Assembly: GCA_905235625.1 (NCBI GenBank)
Contig: CAJOLX010000006.1
Location: 39,003-103,002 of the forward strand
Direction of reading: 5' to 3'
DNA length: 64,000 bases
From: an uncultured Clostridia bacterium
GTDB lineage: Bacteria > Bacillota > Clostridia > Oscillospirales > Acutalibacteraceae
Part shown: piece after piece, positions 38,436 through 48,625 of the stretch
How positions within the stretch are numbered: the stretch's first letter is position 1
Layout of the letters: the number at the start of each line of letters is the position of its first letter
Translations under genes and position numbers: made by a program
Notes under the pieces: generated by a model
Databases searched by the model: none
Seen by the model: the letters and a program-made list of their open reading frames with translations, nothing else
What the model was told of the DNA's origin: nothing

Positions 38436-39818
38436 TCAGTCAATTTTTGAAATGCGATAAGAGAACGTGTTTTTCTTTCTCTCTTCGCGCTTTTTGAAAA
38501 ATTCGGTCGCCTGAGTCGGGAAAGCAATATAGGAAAGAACGTCTTCGTCGCTTGAAGCGATGCCTTCAAGCTCTTTGCGCGCCTTTTCAACGCCCGGCTC
38601 GAGAGTGTCGGCAAATCTGCAGGTGTAAGGCTCGTCGTCGCCGAGAATGAGCTTTTTGATATCCGGATTTATTTCACCGGGCGCTCTGCCGTATTCGCCT
38701 CTCACATAGTTCTTAATTTCGCTCGATATGTTTTTGTATCTTTCGCCGGCGAGCACGTTTGAAGCCGCCTGAACGCCCACCATCTGGCTCAGAGGAGTAA
38801 CGAGGGGAGGATAGCCCATATCCTTGTGAACCCTCTCCGTTTCTTTAAGCACGTCGTCGAGCTTATCGAGAGCGTTCTGCGCCTCGAGCTGAGCCATGAG
38901 GTTTGAAAGCATACCGCCGGGAATCTGATAGTTTATAATGTCCGCCTGAACGCTGAGAACGAGCGGATTGAGAGTGCCGTCTTCCAAAACTTCTTTTCTG
39001 TATTTTTTGAAGTGGTCGTTTATTTTTTTGCAGGCGGCGCGGTCAACGCCCGTTTCATAGCCGAACTGCTCGAGAGTGTAAATCATCGTTTCGGTCGCGG
39101 GCTGCGAAGTGCCTCCCGCAAAGGAGGAAACGGCGGTGTCGATTATGTCCGCTCCCGCTTCGACGCACTTCAAAAGAGTCATAAAGCCGAGGCCGGCGGT
39201 GGAATGAGTGTGAACGGCGACGGGGATTTTAACGCTTTCCTTTATCGCCTTGACAAGCTCATAGCCCTCTTTGGGGCTCATTATGCCCGCCATATCCTTA
39301 ATGCAAAGAGTCTGAACGCCGAGGCTCTCTATCTGCTTTGCGAGCTTAACGAAGGATTCGAGATTGTGAATGGGGCTTATCGTGTAGCAAATCGTGCCGG
39401 AGGCAGTAGCTCCGCATTTGAGCGTTTCGTCAACGGCAACTTCTATGTTTCTTACATCGTTGAGAGCGTCGAAAATTCTGATTATATCTATGCCGTTTTC
39501 AACGCTTTTTCTTACGAAGAGCCTCACCACGTCGTCGGGATAATGCTTGTAGCCGAGAAGGTTTTGACCTCTCAGCAGCATCTGAAGCTTGGTGTTGGGG
39601 CATGCGGCTTTGATTTTGCGAAGCCTTTCCCACGGGTCTTCGTCAAGGTATCTGAGGCAGGAGTCAAACGTTGCTCCGCCCCAGCACTCGAGAGAATAAT
39701 ATCCCGCCTTGTCCATTTTGCCGAGTATCGGCTCGATTTCGGAAAAAGGCATTCTTGTGGCTATGAGGGACTGATTGGCGTCTCTCAAAACCGTTTCCGT
39801 TATGCTGATTTTAGACAT
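38436..39818 (-). CDS. oadA: oxaloacetate decarboxylase alpha subunit (carboxyltransferase)
   Basis: ITETVLRDANQSLIATRMPFSEIEPILGKMDKAGYYSLECWGGATFDSCLRYLDEDPWERLR; VHTHSTAGLGFMTLLKCVEAGADIIDTA. Confidence 0.96.
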   Translation of the reverse strand: MSKISITETVLRDANQSLIATRMPFSEIEPILGKMDKAGYYSLECWGGATFDSCLRYLDEDPWERLRKIKAACPNTKLQMLLRGQNLLGYKHYPDDVVRLFVRKSVENGIDIIRIFDALNDVRNIEVAVDETLKCGATASGTICYTISPIHNLESFVKLAKQIESLGVQTLCIKDMAGIMSPKEGYELVKAIKESVKIPVAVHTHSTAGLGFMTLLKCVEAGADIIDTAVSSFAGGTSQPATETMIYTLEQFGYETGVDRAACKKINDHFKKYRKEVLEDGTLNPLVLSVQADIINYQIPGGMLSNLMAQLEAQNALDKLDDVLKETERVHKDMGYPPLVTPLSQMVGVQAASNVLAGERYKNISSEIKNYVRGEYGRAPGEINPDIKKLILGDDEPYTCRFADTLEPGVEKARKELEGIASSDEDVLSYIAFPTQATEFFKKREERKKNTFSYRISKID

Positions 39819-39847
39819 TTTTACTTCCTCGATTGATTATCTGTTTA

Positions 39848-41227
39848 TCAGAAATTGATTAAATTCGCTATGTAGCTTTCGAGCTCGCTTATCGCGATTC
39901 TTTCCTGCTGCATGGTGTCTCTGTCTCTTACGGTCACGCATCCGTCCTCGGGCGACTCAAAGTCGTAGGTGATGCAAACGGGCGTGCCGATTTCATCCTC
40001 TCTGCGGTAGCGCTTGCCGATTGAGCCGGTTTCGTCAAAGTCCACCATAAACTTCTTTTGAAGCTGCTCGTAAACCTCGAGAGCGCCGTCGCTGAGCTTC
40101 TTTGAAAGGGGAAGCACCGCGGCTTTGTAGGGAGCTATGGCGGGGTTTAAGTGAAGCACTGTTCTAACGTCGTTTTTCTCCTCGTCGATAACTTCCTCGT
40201 CGTAGGCCTCGCAGAGCAGAGCAAGCACGGTTCTGTCAAGCCCGTAGGTGGATTCTATGATGTAGGGGATGAACTTCTCGTTGGTTTCGGGGTCAAGGTA
40301 TTCGAGATTTTTGCCGCTGTATTCCTGATGCCTCGTGAGGTCGAAATCGGTTCTGTTGTGAGTGCCGTTGATTTCGCCCCAGCCGAACGGGAAGAGGAAC
40401 TCTATGTCGCACGCCGCTTTTGCGTAGTGCGCGAGCTTTTCGTGGTCGTGAAATCTCAGATGCTCCGCGTCAATGCCGAGGTCTTCGTAATATTTAAGAC
40501 CGTACTGCTTAAAATATTCGTAAAGCTCCGAGTCGGTGCCTTCCTTGCAGAAGGTCTGAAACTCCATCTGCTCAAATTCTATCGTTCTGAAGGTGAAGTT
40601 GCCGGGAGTTATCTCGTTTCTGAACGCTTTACCTATCTGGCCTATGCTGAAAGGCAGCTTCGCGCGCATCGAGCGCTGAACGTTCTGATAGTTTACGTAT
40701 TCGCCCTGAGCGTTTTCGGGGCGCAGATAAATGACGCTCTTTGAGTCGTTGGTAACGCCGCGGAAAGTCTGGAACATAAGATTGAATTCTCTTATTTCGG
40801 TGAAATTGTGCTTGCCGCAGTTGGGGCAGGGTATAGAGTGAGCCTTGATGTATTCAAACATCTCCTGCTTCGTCATGCCGTCCGCGTGAGCGTCGGGGTC
40901 AAAATCGTCAATGAGATTGTCGGCTCTGTGGCGCATTTTGCACTCTTTGCAGTCAAGCAGAGGGTCCGAAAAGCTCGCAACGTGACCGCTCGCCTCCCAC
41001 ACTCTCGGGTGCATGAGAATGTCGGCGTCAACCTCGTAGCTGTTTTTTCTTTCCTGAATAAATCTTTTTCTCCAGGTGTCCTTAACGTTGTTTTTGAGCC
41101 TTGAGCCGAGAGGGCCGTAATCCCATGTATTTGCAAGGCCGCCGTATATGTCGCTGCCCGCGAAAATAAAGCCTCTGTTTTTGCAAAGGGCCACGATTTT
41201 TTCCATTGATTTTTCTTCGTTGTTCAT
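39848..41227 (-). CDS. glyS: glycyl-tRNA synthetase (dimeric class II type)
   Basis: [62 protein letters not shown]. Confidence 0.96.
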   Translation of the reverse strand: MNNEEKSMEKIVALCKNRGFIFAGSDIYGGLANTWDYGPLGSRLKNNVKDTWRKRFIQERKNSYEVDADILMHPRVWEASGHVASFSDPLLDCKECKMRHRADNLIDDFDPDAHADGMTKQEMFEYIKAHSIPCPNCGKHNFTEIREFNLMFQTFRGVTNDSKSVIYLRPENAQGEYVNYQNVQRSMRAKLPFSIGQIGKAFRNEITPGNFTFRTIEFEQMEFQTFCKEGTDSELYEYFKQYGLKYYEDLGIDAEHLRFHDHEKLAHYAKAACDIEFLFPFGWGEINGTHNRTDFDLTRHQEYSGKNLEYLDPETNEKFIPYIIESTYGLDRTVLALLCEAYDEEVIDEEKNDVRTVLHLNPAIAPYKAAVLPLSKKLSDGALEVYEQLQKKFMVDFDETGSIGKRYRREDEIGTPVCITYDFESPEDGCVTVRDRDTMQQERIAISELESYIANLINF

Positions 41228-41266
41228 AAAAGACCAATCTCCCGCATTTTAAATTTATTTCTAAAA

Positions 41267-41295
41267 ATTTTACATTATTAATGCGGTTTTGTCAA
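41267..41295 (-). promoter_or_regulatory. sigma70-type promoter for glyS and downstream genes
   Basis: minus strand TTGACA, 17 bp, TAAAAT. Confidence 0.7.
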
Positions 41296-41400
41296 TGGAA
41301 AAACGTCGTTAAACCGGATAATTCGGCTAATTTGTCACAAACGTAAAAATTAGGCTTGAAAAGACGCGTTTTTATGTTAATATATTAAGTGGTGTTTGTT

Positions 41401-42513
41401 ATGAATGAATGCAGAGCTTTTATGAAAACCATCGGCTCGCTGCTCATAACCGGCTATATGGGAAGCGACGGATATACTCCGCAGACCTCGCGCGGCGAAT
41501 ATCTGCGCATCCTGCCTCACAGAAAGGAAAACGTAAGCTCCTTTCACGCCGGCAAAAAGAGCGGCCTGCATTATTCATACTCTCCGGAGCGTTTCCGGGA
41601 GCTTTCTTACGTTTTGCAAAAGGAGCCGGGCAGGGATTTCACCGTGCTCGACCTTGCCGACCTTCATTTTTCCGATTACGGCTACAGGGTGCTTTTTTCG
41701 CTTGAAACCGAAAGCGTCGCGAGAATGCTCGTTTCTTACGCGAAGCCCGACCTCATAATTCTCTCGGGCGATATGATATGCTCCGACTGCTCTTATTTTT
41801 CGCTCAGAAGAATTGCCGACCTTATGGATTCCTTCGGCATTCCGTGGGCTCCGTTCCCCGGCAATCACGACCGTGAGGGCAACTGCGACACGGAGTTTAT
41901 CTGCGACACGCTCTCTTCTTCAAAGCTTTGCCTTCTGAGAGGCTGTGACGCCGACACGGGAGAGGTGAGCGGCAGCATATTCATAAAGGAAGGCGGCAAA
42001 ACGGTGGAAGCGCTTGTTTTGCTTGACAGCTACAAGGGCAGGTTCGGCGCTTCTCAGCAGGCTCTGCTCGAAAAGATTTCACTCGAGGCGGCAAAGGACG
42101 GCGCCGAGGTTTCCGTTTGGGCGCACGAGCCCATACCTGATTTTCAATACGCTTACGACAGATCGTTTTCAGGCGGCAGGGCTTTGCCCGGCGAAGGAGC
42201 TTTCGGCGAAAAGCACGAGGAGATCTGCTGCGAAAGAGACGGCGGCGGCAGCCCCGTTGACAGGGGATTTTTTGAAAAAGCGGCGTCTCTCGGCAACGTT
42301 AAGCACTTTTTTGCCTCTCACGACCATAACAACGATTTTTCCGTTACAAGCGGAGGAATGAGAATGACTTATTGCCTCAAGGCGGGGCATTGCTCGGGCT
42401 TTTACAAAGGCTTTAACGGCGCGAGCGTAATCAAAATCGGGAGCAGCGGCATAAGAAGCATTGAGCACAGAGCCGTTCGCTTTCCCGGCACAAAAACACT
42501 TGAAATATGGTGA
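41401..42513 (+). CDS. metallophosphoesterase
   Basis: VLDLADLHFSDYG, LIILSGDMICSD, PFPGNHDREG; ATG at 41401 (ORF track begins at 41389). Confidence 0.88.
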   Translation: MNECRAFMKTIGSLLITGYMGSDGYTPQTSRGEYLRILPHRKENVSSFHAGKKSGLHYSYSPERFRELSYVLQKEPGRDFTVLDLADLHFSDYGYRVLFSLETESVARMLVSYAKPDLIILSGDMICSDCSYFSLRRIADLMDSFGIPWAPFPGNHDREGNCDTEFICDTLSSSKLCLLRGCDADTGEVSGSIFIKEGGKTVEALVLLDSYKGRFGASQQALLEKISLEAAKDGAEVSVWAHEPIPDFQYAYDRSFSGGRALPGEGAFGEKHEEICCERDGGGSPVDRGFFEKAASLGNVKHFFASHDHNNDFSVTSGGMRMTYCLKAGHCSGFYKGFNGASVIKIGSSGIRSIEHRAVRFPGTKTLEIW

Positions 42514-42517
42514 ACCG

Positions 42518-43960
42518 ATGATGAAAAAATTAACGGCGGTTTTCCTTGCCGCTGTGTCGCTTTTGCTGTGCCTCACATCGTGCCGCAGCGTTACGCCGAG
42601 CGTTGTGGTGGGCGAAAAGAGCACGCAAAGCGACGATTACGTGCCTTTGGGCCCGGGCGTCGGCAGGGAAATGCTTAAAGCGTCTTACTGGATAAAGGAC
42701 GGATACGGCGAAGAGATTTTCACCCGCGAGCAAATTGAAGCCTTCAACGTTGACAACGGCAAGCTGATAGGCTCAAAGTCCTCGGGCAGCTTCACTCTGC
42801 AAAGCATTAAAGATACCATTGACGGCGTGACCGTCAGGGAAATATTGGACTCCATAACCTTCCCCGACGATTACGACGAGCTGTTCATAAACGGCGCAAT
42901 GGTCGGCGGCGAATACCGCGAAAATCTCAAAGCGAATATCAACCGCTCCGCTGTGCCCGAAAAGGTAAACGTGAAATTTGCTTTTTCCGTTGCGAGAGAC
43001 ACGCTGCGCATGTTCCCGACGGCGGATTACGCCAACAATGAGATTGACGACCTTTTCTACGATTCGTTTACAATGAGCGACCTTATGCCGTTCACGCCGC
43101 TTGCTCTGCTTCACGAGAGCGCGGACGGGCTCTGGTATTTCGCGGCGTCTTACGTTTGCTGCGGCTGGGTCGCGAAAGAGCAGGTTGCCGTTTGCCCGTC
43201 AAGAAGCGACTGGCTTAAAAGGCAGTCTCCTGAGGAATTTCTCGTGGTCACGGGCGGCGAAATACGCCTGCCGACGGACCCTTACTGCCCTCAGCTTTCC
43301 GATATGATAGTGCCTATGGGCACGAAGCTGCCGATTGTGAGCGCGAAGGACGCTCCCGACAGCATTGACAGAAGATACGCTTACGGCTGCTACGTTGCGA
43401 AGCTGCCGATAAGGCTTTCGGACGGCAGCATATCCGACGCTTATTCGCTCATTCCGTGCGGATTTGACGTTAACGTCGGTTATTTGCCGGCGACGAGGGC
43501 AAACATAATCAACCAGGCGTTTAAGCTTCAGGGCAATATTTACGGCTGGGCAGGCGATTTTTATTCAAACGACTGCTCGGGCATCATAAGAGAAATTTTC
43601 CTCTGCTTCGGCATGCAGTTTCCGAGAGTCGGCAGCCAGCAGATGAACGTTTACGATTTGCCCAAAAAAGATATTTCGTCCTATAAAGACAAGCAGAAGC
43701 TTGATTACATAACGTCTTTGCCGGCAGGCTCCCTGCTGTATTTTTCCGGCCACGTAATGATTTATCTCGGCACCGACGCCGAGGGCGAGCCCTACGCTTT
43801 GAGCAGCGTGGGCAGCATTTCCACCGTTGACAGCGAGCCGGACGCCGTTATGCAGGTTAACACGGTGCTCGTGTCGAGCATTCTGAGAACGGCGAGAAAA
43901 ACGGGAGCGTCATGGCTTGAAAGCATTTCGTCGGCGCTCGAAATGAAGCCGGAAAAATGA
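42518..43960 (+). CDS. NlpC/P60-type lipoprotein with SH3-like region
   Basis: Lipobox LCLTSC; YGWAGDFYSNDCSGIIREIFLCFG (catalytic Cys context), YFSGHVMIYLG (catalytic His). Confidence 0.85.
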   Translation: MMKKLTAVFLAAVSLLLCLTSCRSVTPSVVVGEKSTQSDDYVPLGPGVGREMLKASYWIKDGYGEEIFTREQIEAFNVDNGKLIGSKSSGSFTLQSIKDTIDGVTVREILDSITFPDDYDELFINGAMVGGEYRENLKANINRSAVPEKVNVKFAFSVARDTLRMFPTADYANNEIDDLFYDSFTMSDLMPFTPLALLHESADGLWYFAASYVCCGWVAKEQVAVCPSRSDWLKRQSPEEFLVVTGGEIRLPTDPYCPQLSDMIVPMGTKLPIVSAKDAPDSIDRRYAYGCYVAKLPIRLSDGSISDAYSLIPCGFDVNVGYLPATRANIINQAFKLQGNIYGWAGDFYSNDCSGIIREIFLCFGMQFPRVGSQQMNVYDLPKKDISSYKDKQKLDYITSLPAGSLLYFSGHVMIYLGTDAEGEPYALSSVGSISTVDSEPDAVMQVNTVLVSSILRTARKTGASWLESISSALEMKPEK

Positions 43961-45774
43961 AAGAAGAAAGGAAAAAACACATGAAAAAAGAAATTGTTCT
44001 TAAGCCGCATTTCGTAAGAAAAAGCACTCATTACGCTTTGGAGGACTCAAACGTGCCGAAGGAGCTTTATTCGGTCATAAACGAAAAGCCGGAGCTTGAA
44101 GATTTTCCGGCGCCTCTGCCGTCAAAAAAATCCGACTACACCTGCAGCGTAAAGGTCGGAAACGTTCTTTGGCTCGGAGCCGAAACGGGGCTCACGAGAT
44201 ATGACCCCGACGCGGAGTATTCGTTTGACAAGGTGCTTTATTTTTCAGCCGACAGAGATTTGAAGGATAACAAGGTGTCGGCAATTCTGCCCGACGGCGA
44301 CGGCGTGTGGGTCAAAACCGAAACCGCAGTCACGCACATCGAGCTTCCCGTTTATTCGGCAAAAGAGGTGAGCGACATTCTGCTTGCCGAAACGCTCAAA
44401 TACGTGCAAAGGCACAGCATGGTCAGCCACAAATATCTCGCGAGGCCCGGCGAGCACGATTCAATTCTGCCCTACGGCTCCTGCGACAATGACGGCGGCT
44501 TTACCTCGCAGTTCTGCCTTGCCGAAATTTACAGATATTCCGTGCTTAAAAAGGAAAAGGGCGCCGACGACCCCGAAACTCTCGAGGCGCTTAAGGTTGC
44601 GAAAAGAGCGCTTGACGCCAGCGTGCTGCTCATGTACATTCACGGTAGAGGCAACGGCTTCGTTTCGAGAACCTATTCGACCGCCGACGAGCCTCTTCCC
44701 GATGACGGATTGTTTTTCAGAAGGCAGGGCAACAAAGCCGTAGCCCTTGACACGTCGGAATCGAGAGAGCGCGGCATAGTGGGCCTTGAGGTTGACTGCT
44801 CCGCCCCCGTGCCCGACAGGCTCAAATATCTTTATGAAGAAGACGGCTACACGCTCGACGATATTTATTTTAAGTGCGACACGTCGAGCGACGAAATAAC
44901 CCTTCAAGTTTTAAATCTCCTTTTTGCTCACAAGGAGCTCGGCTGCGACGACCCGGAGCTTGACGAGTTCATAAAAGTTACGACCGAAAACATAGTTTCT
45001 CACATAATCGACAACGGCTTCACTCTCGTTGATTATTCCGGCGAGCCCACAACGTGGGCAAGGTGGGACGAGCCTTATTTCAACAGCGAGGACGGCTGGG
45101 TTGACGCCGCGCTCAATTCCGCGGAGCTGCTGTTTTACCTAAAAGCCGTTATGGAGATAACGGGCGAAACGGGCAGGTGGAAAGAAACCTACGACCGCCT
45201 CGTTTACGAGAGAGGATACGCCGACCTGCCTCTTGAGCACGACAACAGGCTTTATCAGATAAGCCTTCACGACGGCATGGACCCCGCCGAAGAAATAATG
45301 TACGGCGACCACTGGCTCGCGACCGCTTCTCTTTTCGGGCTTTGCTACCTTGAAAAGGACGAGGAGCTGCTCGGCAAATACCGCAGGGCATTCGGCACGT
45401 GGAGAGGCTCTATTGAGAGAGAGCACGACGCCGCGCTCGATTTCCTTTATCTCGTTGCCTGCCCCGGCGAAGAGGTTGACGAAGAAAGAGTTAAAGAATG
45501 GTTTATGCGCGCCAATATCAGCCGCCTTGCCGCGGGCGTTTCGCTCATAGGCCGCCACGATATTCCCGTGAAAACTCTTCGCTGCGGCTACAAAGAAACC
45601 TCCACCCTTTTGCCGCAGGACGAAAAATTCATTTCAAAATACGACCGCAATCCTTTGCAATATAAAAACGTTGACTCCGGCGGACTTATGTGCGTTGAAA
45701 GCTGCTACGTTTACACGCTTTCTTATTGGATGGGCAGATATTTCGGATTTATCAGGGAAGGAGAATACGAATAA
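43957..45774 (+). CDS. unassigned protein: propeller-blade-like N-terminus plus helical barrel-like domain
   Basis: NVLWLGAETGLTRYDPDAEYSFDKVLYFSADRDLKDNKVSAILPDGDGVWVKTETAVTHIEL resembles Reg_prop blades; ATGA overlap upstream and TAATG overlap with GH38. Alternative ATG at 43981. Confidence 0.8.
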   Translation: MKEERKKHMKKEIVLKPHFVRKSTHYALEDSNVPKELYSVINEKPELEDFPAPLPSKKSDYTCSVKVGNVLWLGAETGLTRYDPDAEYSFDKVLYFSADRDLKDNKVSAILPDGDGVWVKTETAVTHIELPVYSAKEVSDILLAETLKYVQRHSMVSHKYLARPGEHDSILPYGSCDNDGGFTSQFCLAEIYRYSVLKKEKGADDPETLEALKVAKRALDASVLLMYIHGRGNGFVSRTYSTADEPLPDDGLFFRRQGNKAVALDTSESRERGIVGLEVDCSAPVPDRLKYLYEEDGYTLDDIYFKCDTSSDEITLQVLNLLFAHKELGCDDPELDEFIKVTTENIVSHIIDNGFTLVDYSGEPTTWARWDEPYFNSEDGWVDAALNSAELLFYLKAVMEITGETGRWKETYDRLVYERGYADLPLEHDNRLYQISLHDGMDPAEEIMYGDHWLATASLFGLCYLEKDEELLGKYRRAFGTWRGSIEREHDAALDFLYLVACPGEEVDEERVKEWFMRANISRLAAGVSLIGRHDIPVKTLRCGYKETSTLLPQDEKFISKYDRNPLQYKNVDSGGLMCVESCYVYTLSYWMGRYFGFIREGEYE

Positions 45775-48227
45775 TGAAAAACAATATTCATCTTATCGGC
45801 AACGCTCATCTTGACCCTACCTGGCTCTGGAGATGGCAGGAGGGCTGCGGAGAAGTGCTCCAGACCTTCCGCTCCGCGGTTGACAGACTTAAAGAATACG
45901 ACGATTTTGTATTCACCTGCTCGTCCGCCTGCTATTACAAGTGGGTCGAAGATATTGACCCCGAGCTTTTTGCCGAAATTACCGAGCTCGTAAAGAGCGG
46001 CAGGTGGGTGCCCGTAAACGGCTGGTGGGTTCAGCCGGACTGCAATATGCCCTCTGCCGAGAGCTTCGCAAGGCAGGCGCTCTACAGCCAGCTCTATTAT
46101 AAGGAAAAATTCGGCAGGATATGCGAAACGGGCTACAACGTGGATTCATTCGGCCACAATGCAATGATGCCCAAATTCCTTGTAAACTCCGGCATGCGCT
46201 GCTACGTTATGATGAGGCCGGACGCGGGTGAAAATCCCGATATGCCCGAAGGCCTGTTCTGGTGGGAATCCGCCGACGACTCAAAAGTGCTTACTTACAG
46301 AATCCCCACAGGCTACGGCGAGAGCGGCAAAAACGCTATAGGAAACGCTTATAAAAAGCTCAACAATATGGCTGAGGAAAGCGGCCACGGCATGATGCTC
46401 TTTTACGGCGTGGGCAACCACGGCGGCGGCCCCACCAAGGGAGATATAGAGTATCTCGCCTCGCTTAAAGCGGAAGGCTATGACAATATCAAATTTTCAT
46501 CGCCCGACGAATTTTTCAAAGAGCAGTTTTCCATGCCGCTTGTAATTCCCGTTTGGAAAACCGAGCTTCAGCACCATGCGAGCGGATGCTATTCGGCAAC
46601 CTCGTTTATCAAAAAGCAAAACAGAAAAACCGAAAACGAGCTTGCGAACGCCGAAAAATGGGCTTCTCTTTCGGCTGCGCTTTTCGGCTCCGACAGCGGC
46701 AGGGAAGATTTCAAAAAAGCCTGGCTCAAGCTCTGCTACAATCAGTTTCACGACATCCTTTGCGGCTGCTCGATAATGGAATCTTATGAAGACTCCGCCG
46801 CTCAGCTCGGCTACGCTCAGACCATTGCTCAGGATAAGCAAAACGAAGCTCTGCTCAGAATTGCGGGCAAGGTCGACACCTGGCTTGACGGCGTTTCCGA
46901 CGCGGTTTCATGCAATGAGCGCCACCATTGCCGCAACCTTAAATATCCGAGACCCGTTATCGTTTTCAATCCGCTTTCAAAAGAGGTTGAAACCACGGTC
47001 AGAACTTATCATCCGAGCTCGAGAGTGACAGATTTTGAGGGTAATGACGTTCTTTTCGGCAACGTTCGTTCTTCACGCTCAAACGACAGCCACGCCGACA
47101 CCGTGTTTAAGGTTAAGCTGCCTGCGTTCGGCTACGCTCTCTATTGGCTTTGGCACGAGGATTCAAACGCAGCGCCCGAAAATAATCGCAGCCCCGTTAA
47201 AGCGGGCGAAGACACGCTCGAAAACGACAAGCTCATTGCTAAATTTGATTTGACCACCGGCGCTCTCGTTTCGCTCGTTACAAAGAGCGACGGCAAAGAG
47301 CATATCGCCTCTCCCTCGCTCGTGCCTCTGCTTATCGACAATTCAAAGCCCGACACCTGGGCTCACGGCATTTTTAAATTTCACGACGTTTTGGGCGAAA
47401 TGAAGCTCGATGAAATAAAGCTCGCCGAGAAAAACGACGTTCGCGCCGTGATGAGAGTGAGATATTCCTACGGCAAGTCCTATATTTCCGAGGATTACGT
47501 GCTTGACGCAGGCTCGGAAGTGATAAGAAGCAAGGTCAGAGCGCTCTGGCAGGAGCCTCTTACTATGGTCAAAATTCCCGTGACCGTTACGGGTGAAAAT
47601 CCCGAAGCGACTTATGAGATCCCCGGCGGCTTCATTAAGAGAAAGTGCGAAGGTTACGAAGACCCGGCTCTCACCTGGGGCGACGTTACCGCAGGCGGGC
47701 TCGGCGTTTCGCTCATAAGCGACGCTAAATACAGCTACGACTGCATCGGCAGCACGCTGAGGCTCACGGTCATAAGAAATTCCATTTTTGCCGACCATTT
47801 TTCAGACAGACCCGAGGCGGATTTCTCCTATTGCGACGAAGGGCTTCAAAGGTTTGAATATGAGGTTTATCCTCATGCGGGCAAAGCGGAGAAGAGCGGC
47901 GTTCAAAAATACGCCGATATGCTGAATAACAAGCCGGTCGCAGTGCCCGCAGGCTATCACAAGGGCTCTCTTCCCGCCGTTAAGAGCTACGTTTCCGTTG
48001 AGAGAGAAAACGTGAGCCTTCTTTCCTTTAAAACCTGCGAAGACGGTAGCGGAGATTATATTATCAGGCTGCAGGAAACCGCGGGAACGGAGAGCAAAAC
48101 GGCGGTTGTATTCAATCTCATTAACGCGGGCTTTTACGCCGACTTTGAGCCGCTTGAAATAAAGACGTTCAGAATAGACAGCGAAGGCGTCGTTACCGAA
48201 ACCGATTTCCTCGAAGGAGTTAACTGA
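45774..48227 (+). CDS. glycoside hydrolase family 38 alpha-mannosidase
   Basis: IHLIGNAHLDPTWLWRWQEG, GRWVPVNGWWVQPDCNMPSAESFARQALYSQLYY, YNVDSFGHNAMMPKFL, CYNQFHDILCGCSI. Confidence 0.95.
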   Translation: MKNNIHLIGNAHLDPTWLWRWQEGCGEVLQTFRSAVDRLKEYDDFVFTCSSACYYKWVEDIDPELFAEITELVKSGRWVPVNGWWVQPDCNMPSAESFARQALYSQLYYKEKFGRICETGYNVDSFGHNAMMPKFLVNSGMRCYVMMRPDAGENPDMPEGLFWWESADDSKVLTYRIPTGYGESGKNAIGNAYKKLNNMAEESGHGMMLFYGVGNHGGGPTKGDIEYLASLKAEGYDNIKFSSPDEFFKEQFSMPLVIPVWKTELQHHASGCYSATSFIKKQNRKTENELANAEKWASLSAALFGSDSGREDFKKAWLKLCYNQFHDILCGCSIMESYEDSAAQLGYAQTIAQDKQNEALLRIAGKVDTWLDGVSDAVSCNERHHCRNLKYPRPVIVFNPLSKEVETTVRTYHPSSRVTDFEGNDVLFGNVRSSRSNDSHADTVFKVKLPAFGYALYWLWHEDSNAAPENNRSPVKAGEDTLENDKLIAKFDLTTGALVSLVTKSDGKEHIASPSLVPLLIDNSKPDTWAHGIFKFHDVLGEMKLDEIKLAEKNDVRAVMRVRYSYGKSYISEDYVLDAGSEVIRSKVRALWQEPLTMVKIPVTVTGENPEATYEIPGGFIKRKCEGYEDPALTWGDVTAGGLGVSLISDAKYSYDCIGSTLRLTVIRNSIFADHFSDRPEADFSYCDEGLQRFEYEVYPHAGKAEKSGVQKYADMLNNKPVAVPAGYHKGSLPAVKSYVSVERENVSLLSFKTCEDGSGDYIIRLQETAGTESKTAVVFNLINAGFYADFEPLEIKTFRIDSEGVVTETDFLEGVN

Positions 48228-48268
48228 ACACAGCTTTCGGATTTTGAAGCAAAAAGATTTTGATAAAA

Positions 48269-48297
48269 GCGGGGCGCGAGTTAAATTCACGCCCTGC
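48269..48297 (+). terminator. Rho-independent terminator
   Basis: GCGGGGCG-N-CGCCCTGC followed by ttttt. Confidence 0.8.
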
Positions 48298-48353
48298 TTT
48301 TTGCCTCGTTTAAAATTCAGCTCAATAAATATCGGATAAACTTAAATTTTAGA

Positions 48354-48382
48354 TTGACCTTTTCAAATCTTTGTGGTAAAAT
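48354..48382 (+). promoter_or_regulatory. promoter of tRNA-Val
   Basis: TTGACC, 17 bp, TAAAAT. Confidence 0.7.
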
Positions 48383-48394
48383 CCTATATCGTAC

Positions 48395-48471
48395 GGAGGC
48401 GTAGCTCAGCTGGTCAGAGTGCCTGCTTCACACGCAGGAGGTCCACGGTTCGAGCCCGTGCGTCTCCACCA
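48395..48471 (+). tRNA. tRNA-Val(CAC)
   Basis: GGAGGCG/CGTCTCC acceptor, anticodon arm CCTGC-TTCACAC-GCAGG, T arm GGTTCGAGCCC, encoded CCA. Confidence 0.95.
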
Positions 48472-48472
48472 C

Positions 48473-48503
48473 ACCGCTCCGCTGCAGAACGGAGCGGTTT
48501 TTC
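48473..48503 (+). terminator. terminator after tRNA-Val
   Basis: accgctccgctgcagaacggagcggttttt. Confidence 0.8.
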
Positions 48504-48625
48504 CTTGCGGGGTGAAATCGTTTTGCCCTATCGCAAAAGATTTCATTCGTTTGCGGCTTTAAGCAGGGAGTAATTTTACACTGCGCAAAACGCAGTATTA
48601 TTCTGTCCGAGAGGGGATTATCATT

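Noticed and set aside
39012-39836. 274-aa plus-strand ORF
   Set aside because: Antisense to oadA, which has strong family motifs.
41228-41388. Possible T-box or glycine riboswitch upstream of glyS
   Set aside because: Only about 40 nt between the promoter-like -10 and the start; no T-box sequence or specifier stem seen.
48373-48573. 66-aa ORF with SSAGQSACFTRRRSTVRARASPP
   Set aside because: Spurious translation across tRNA-Val.
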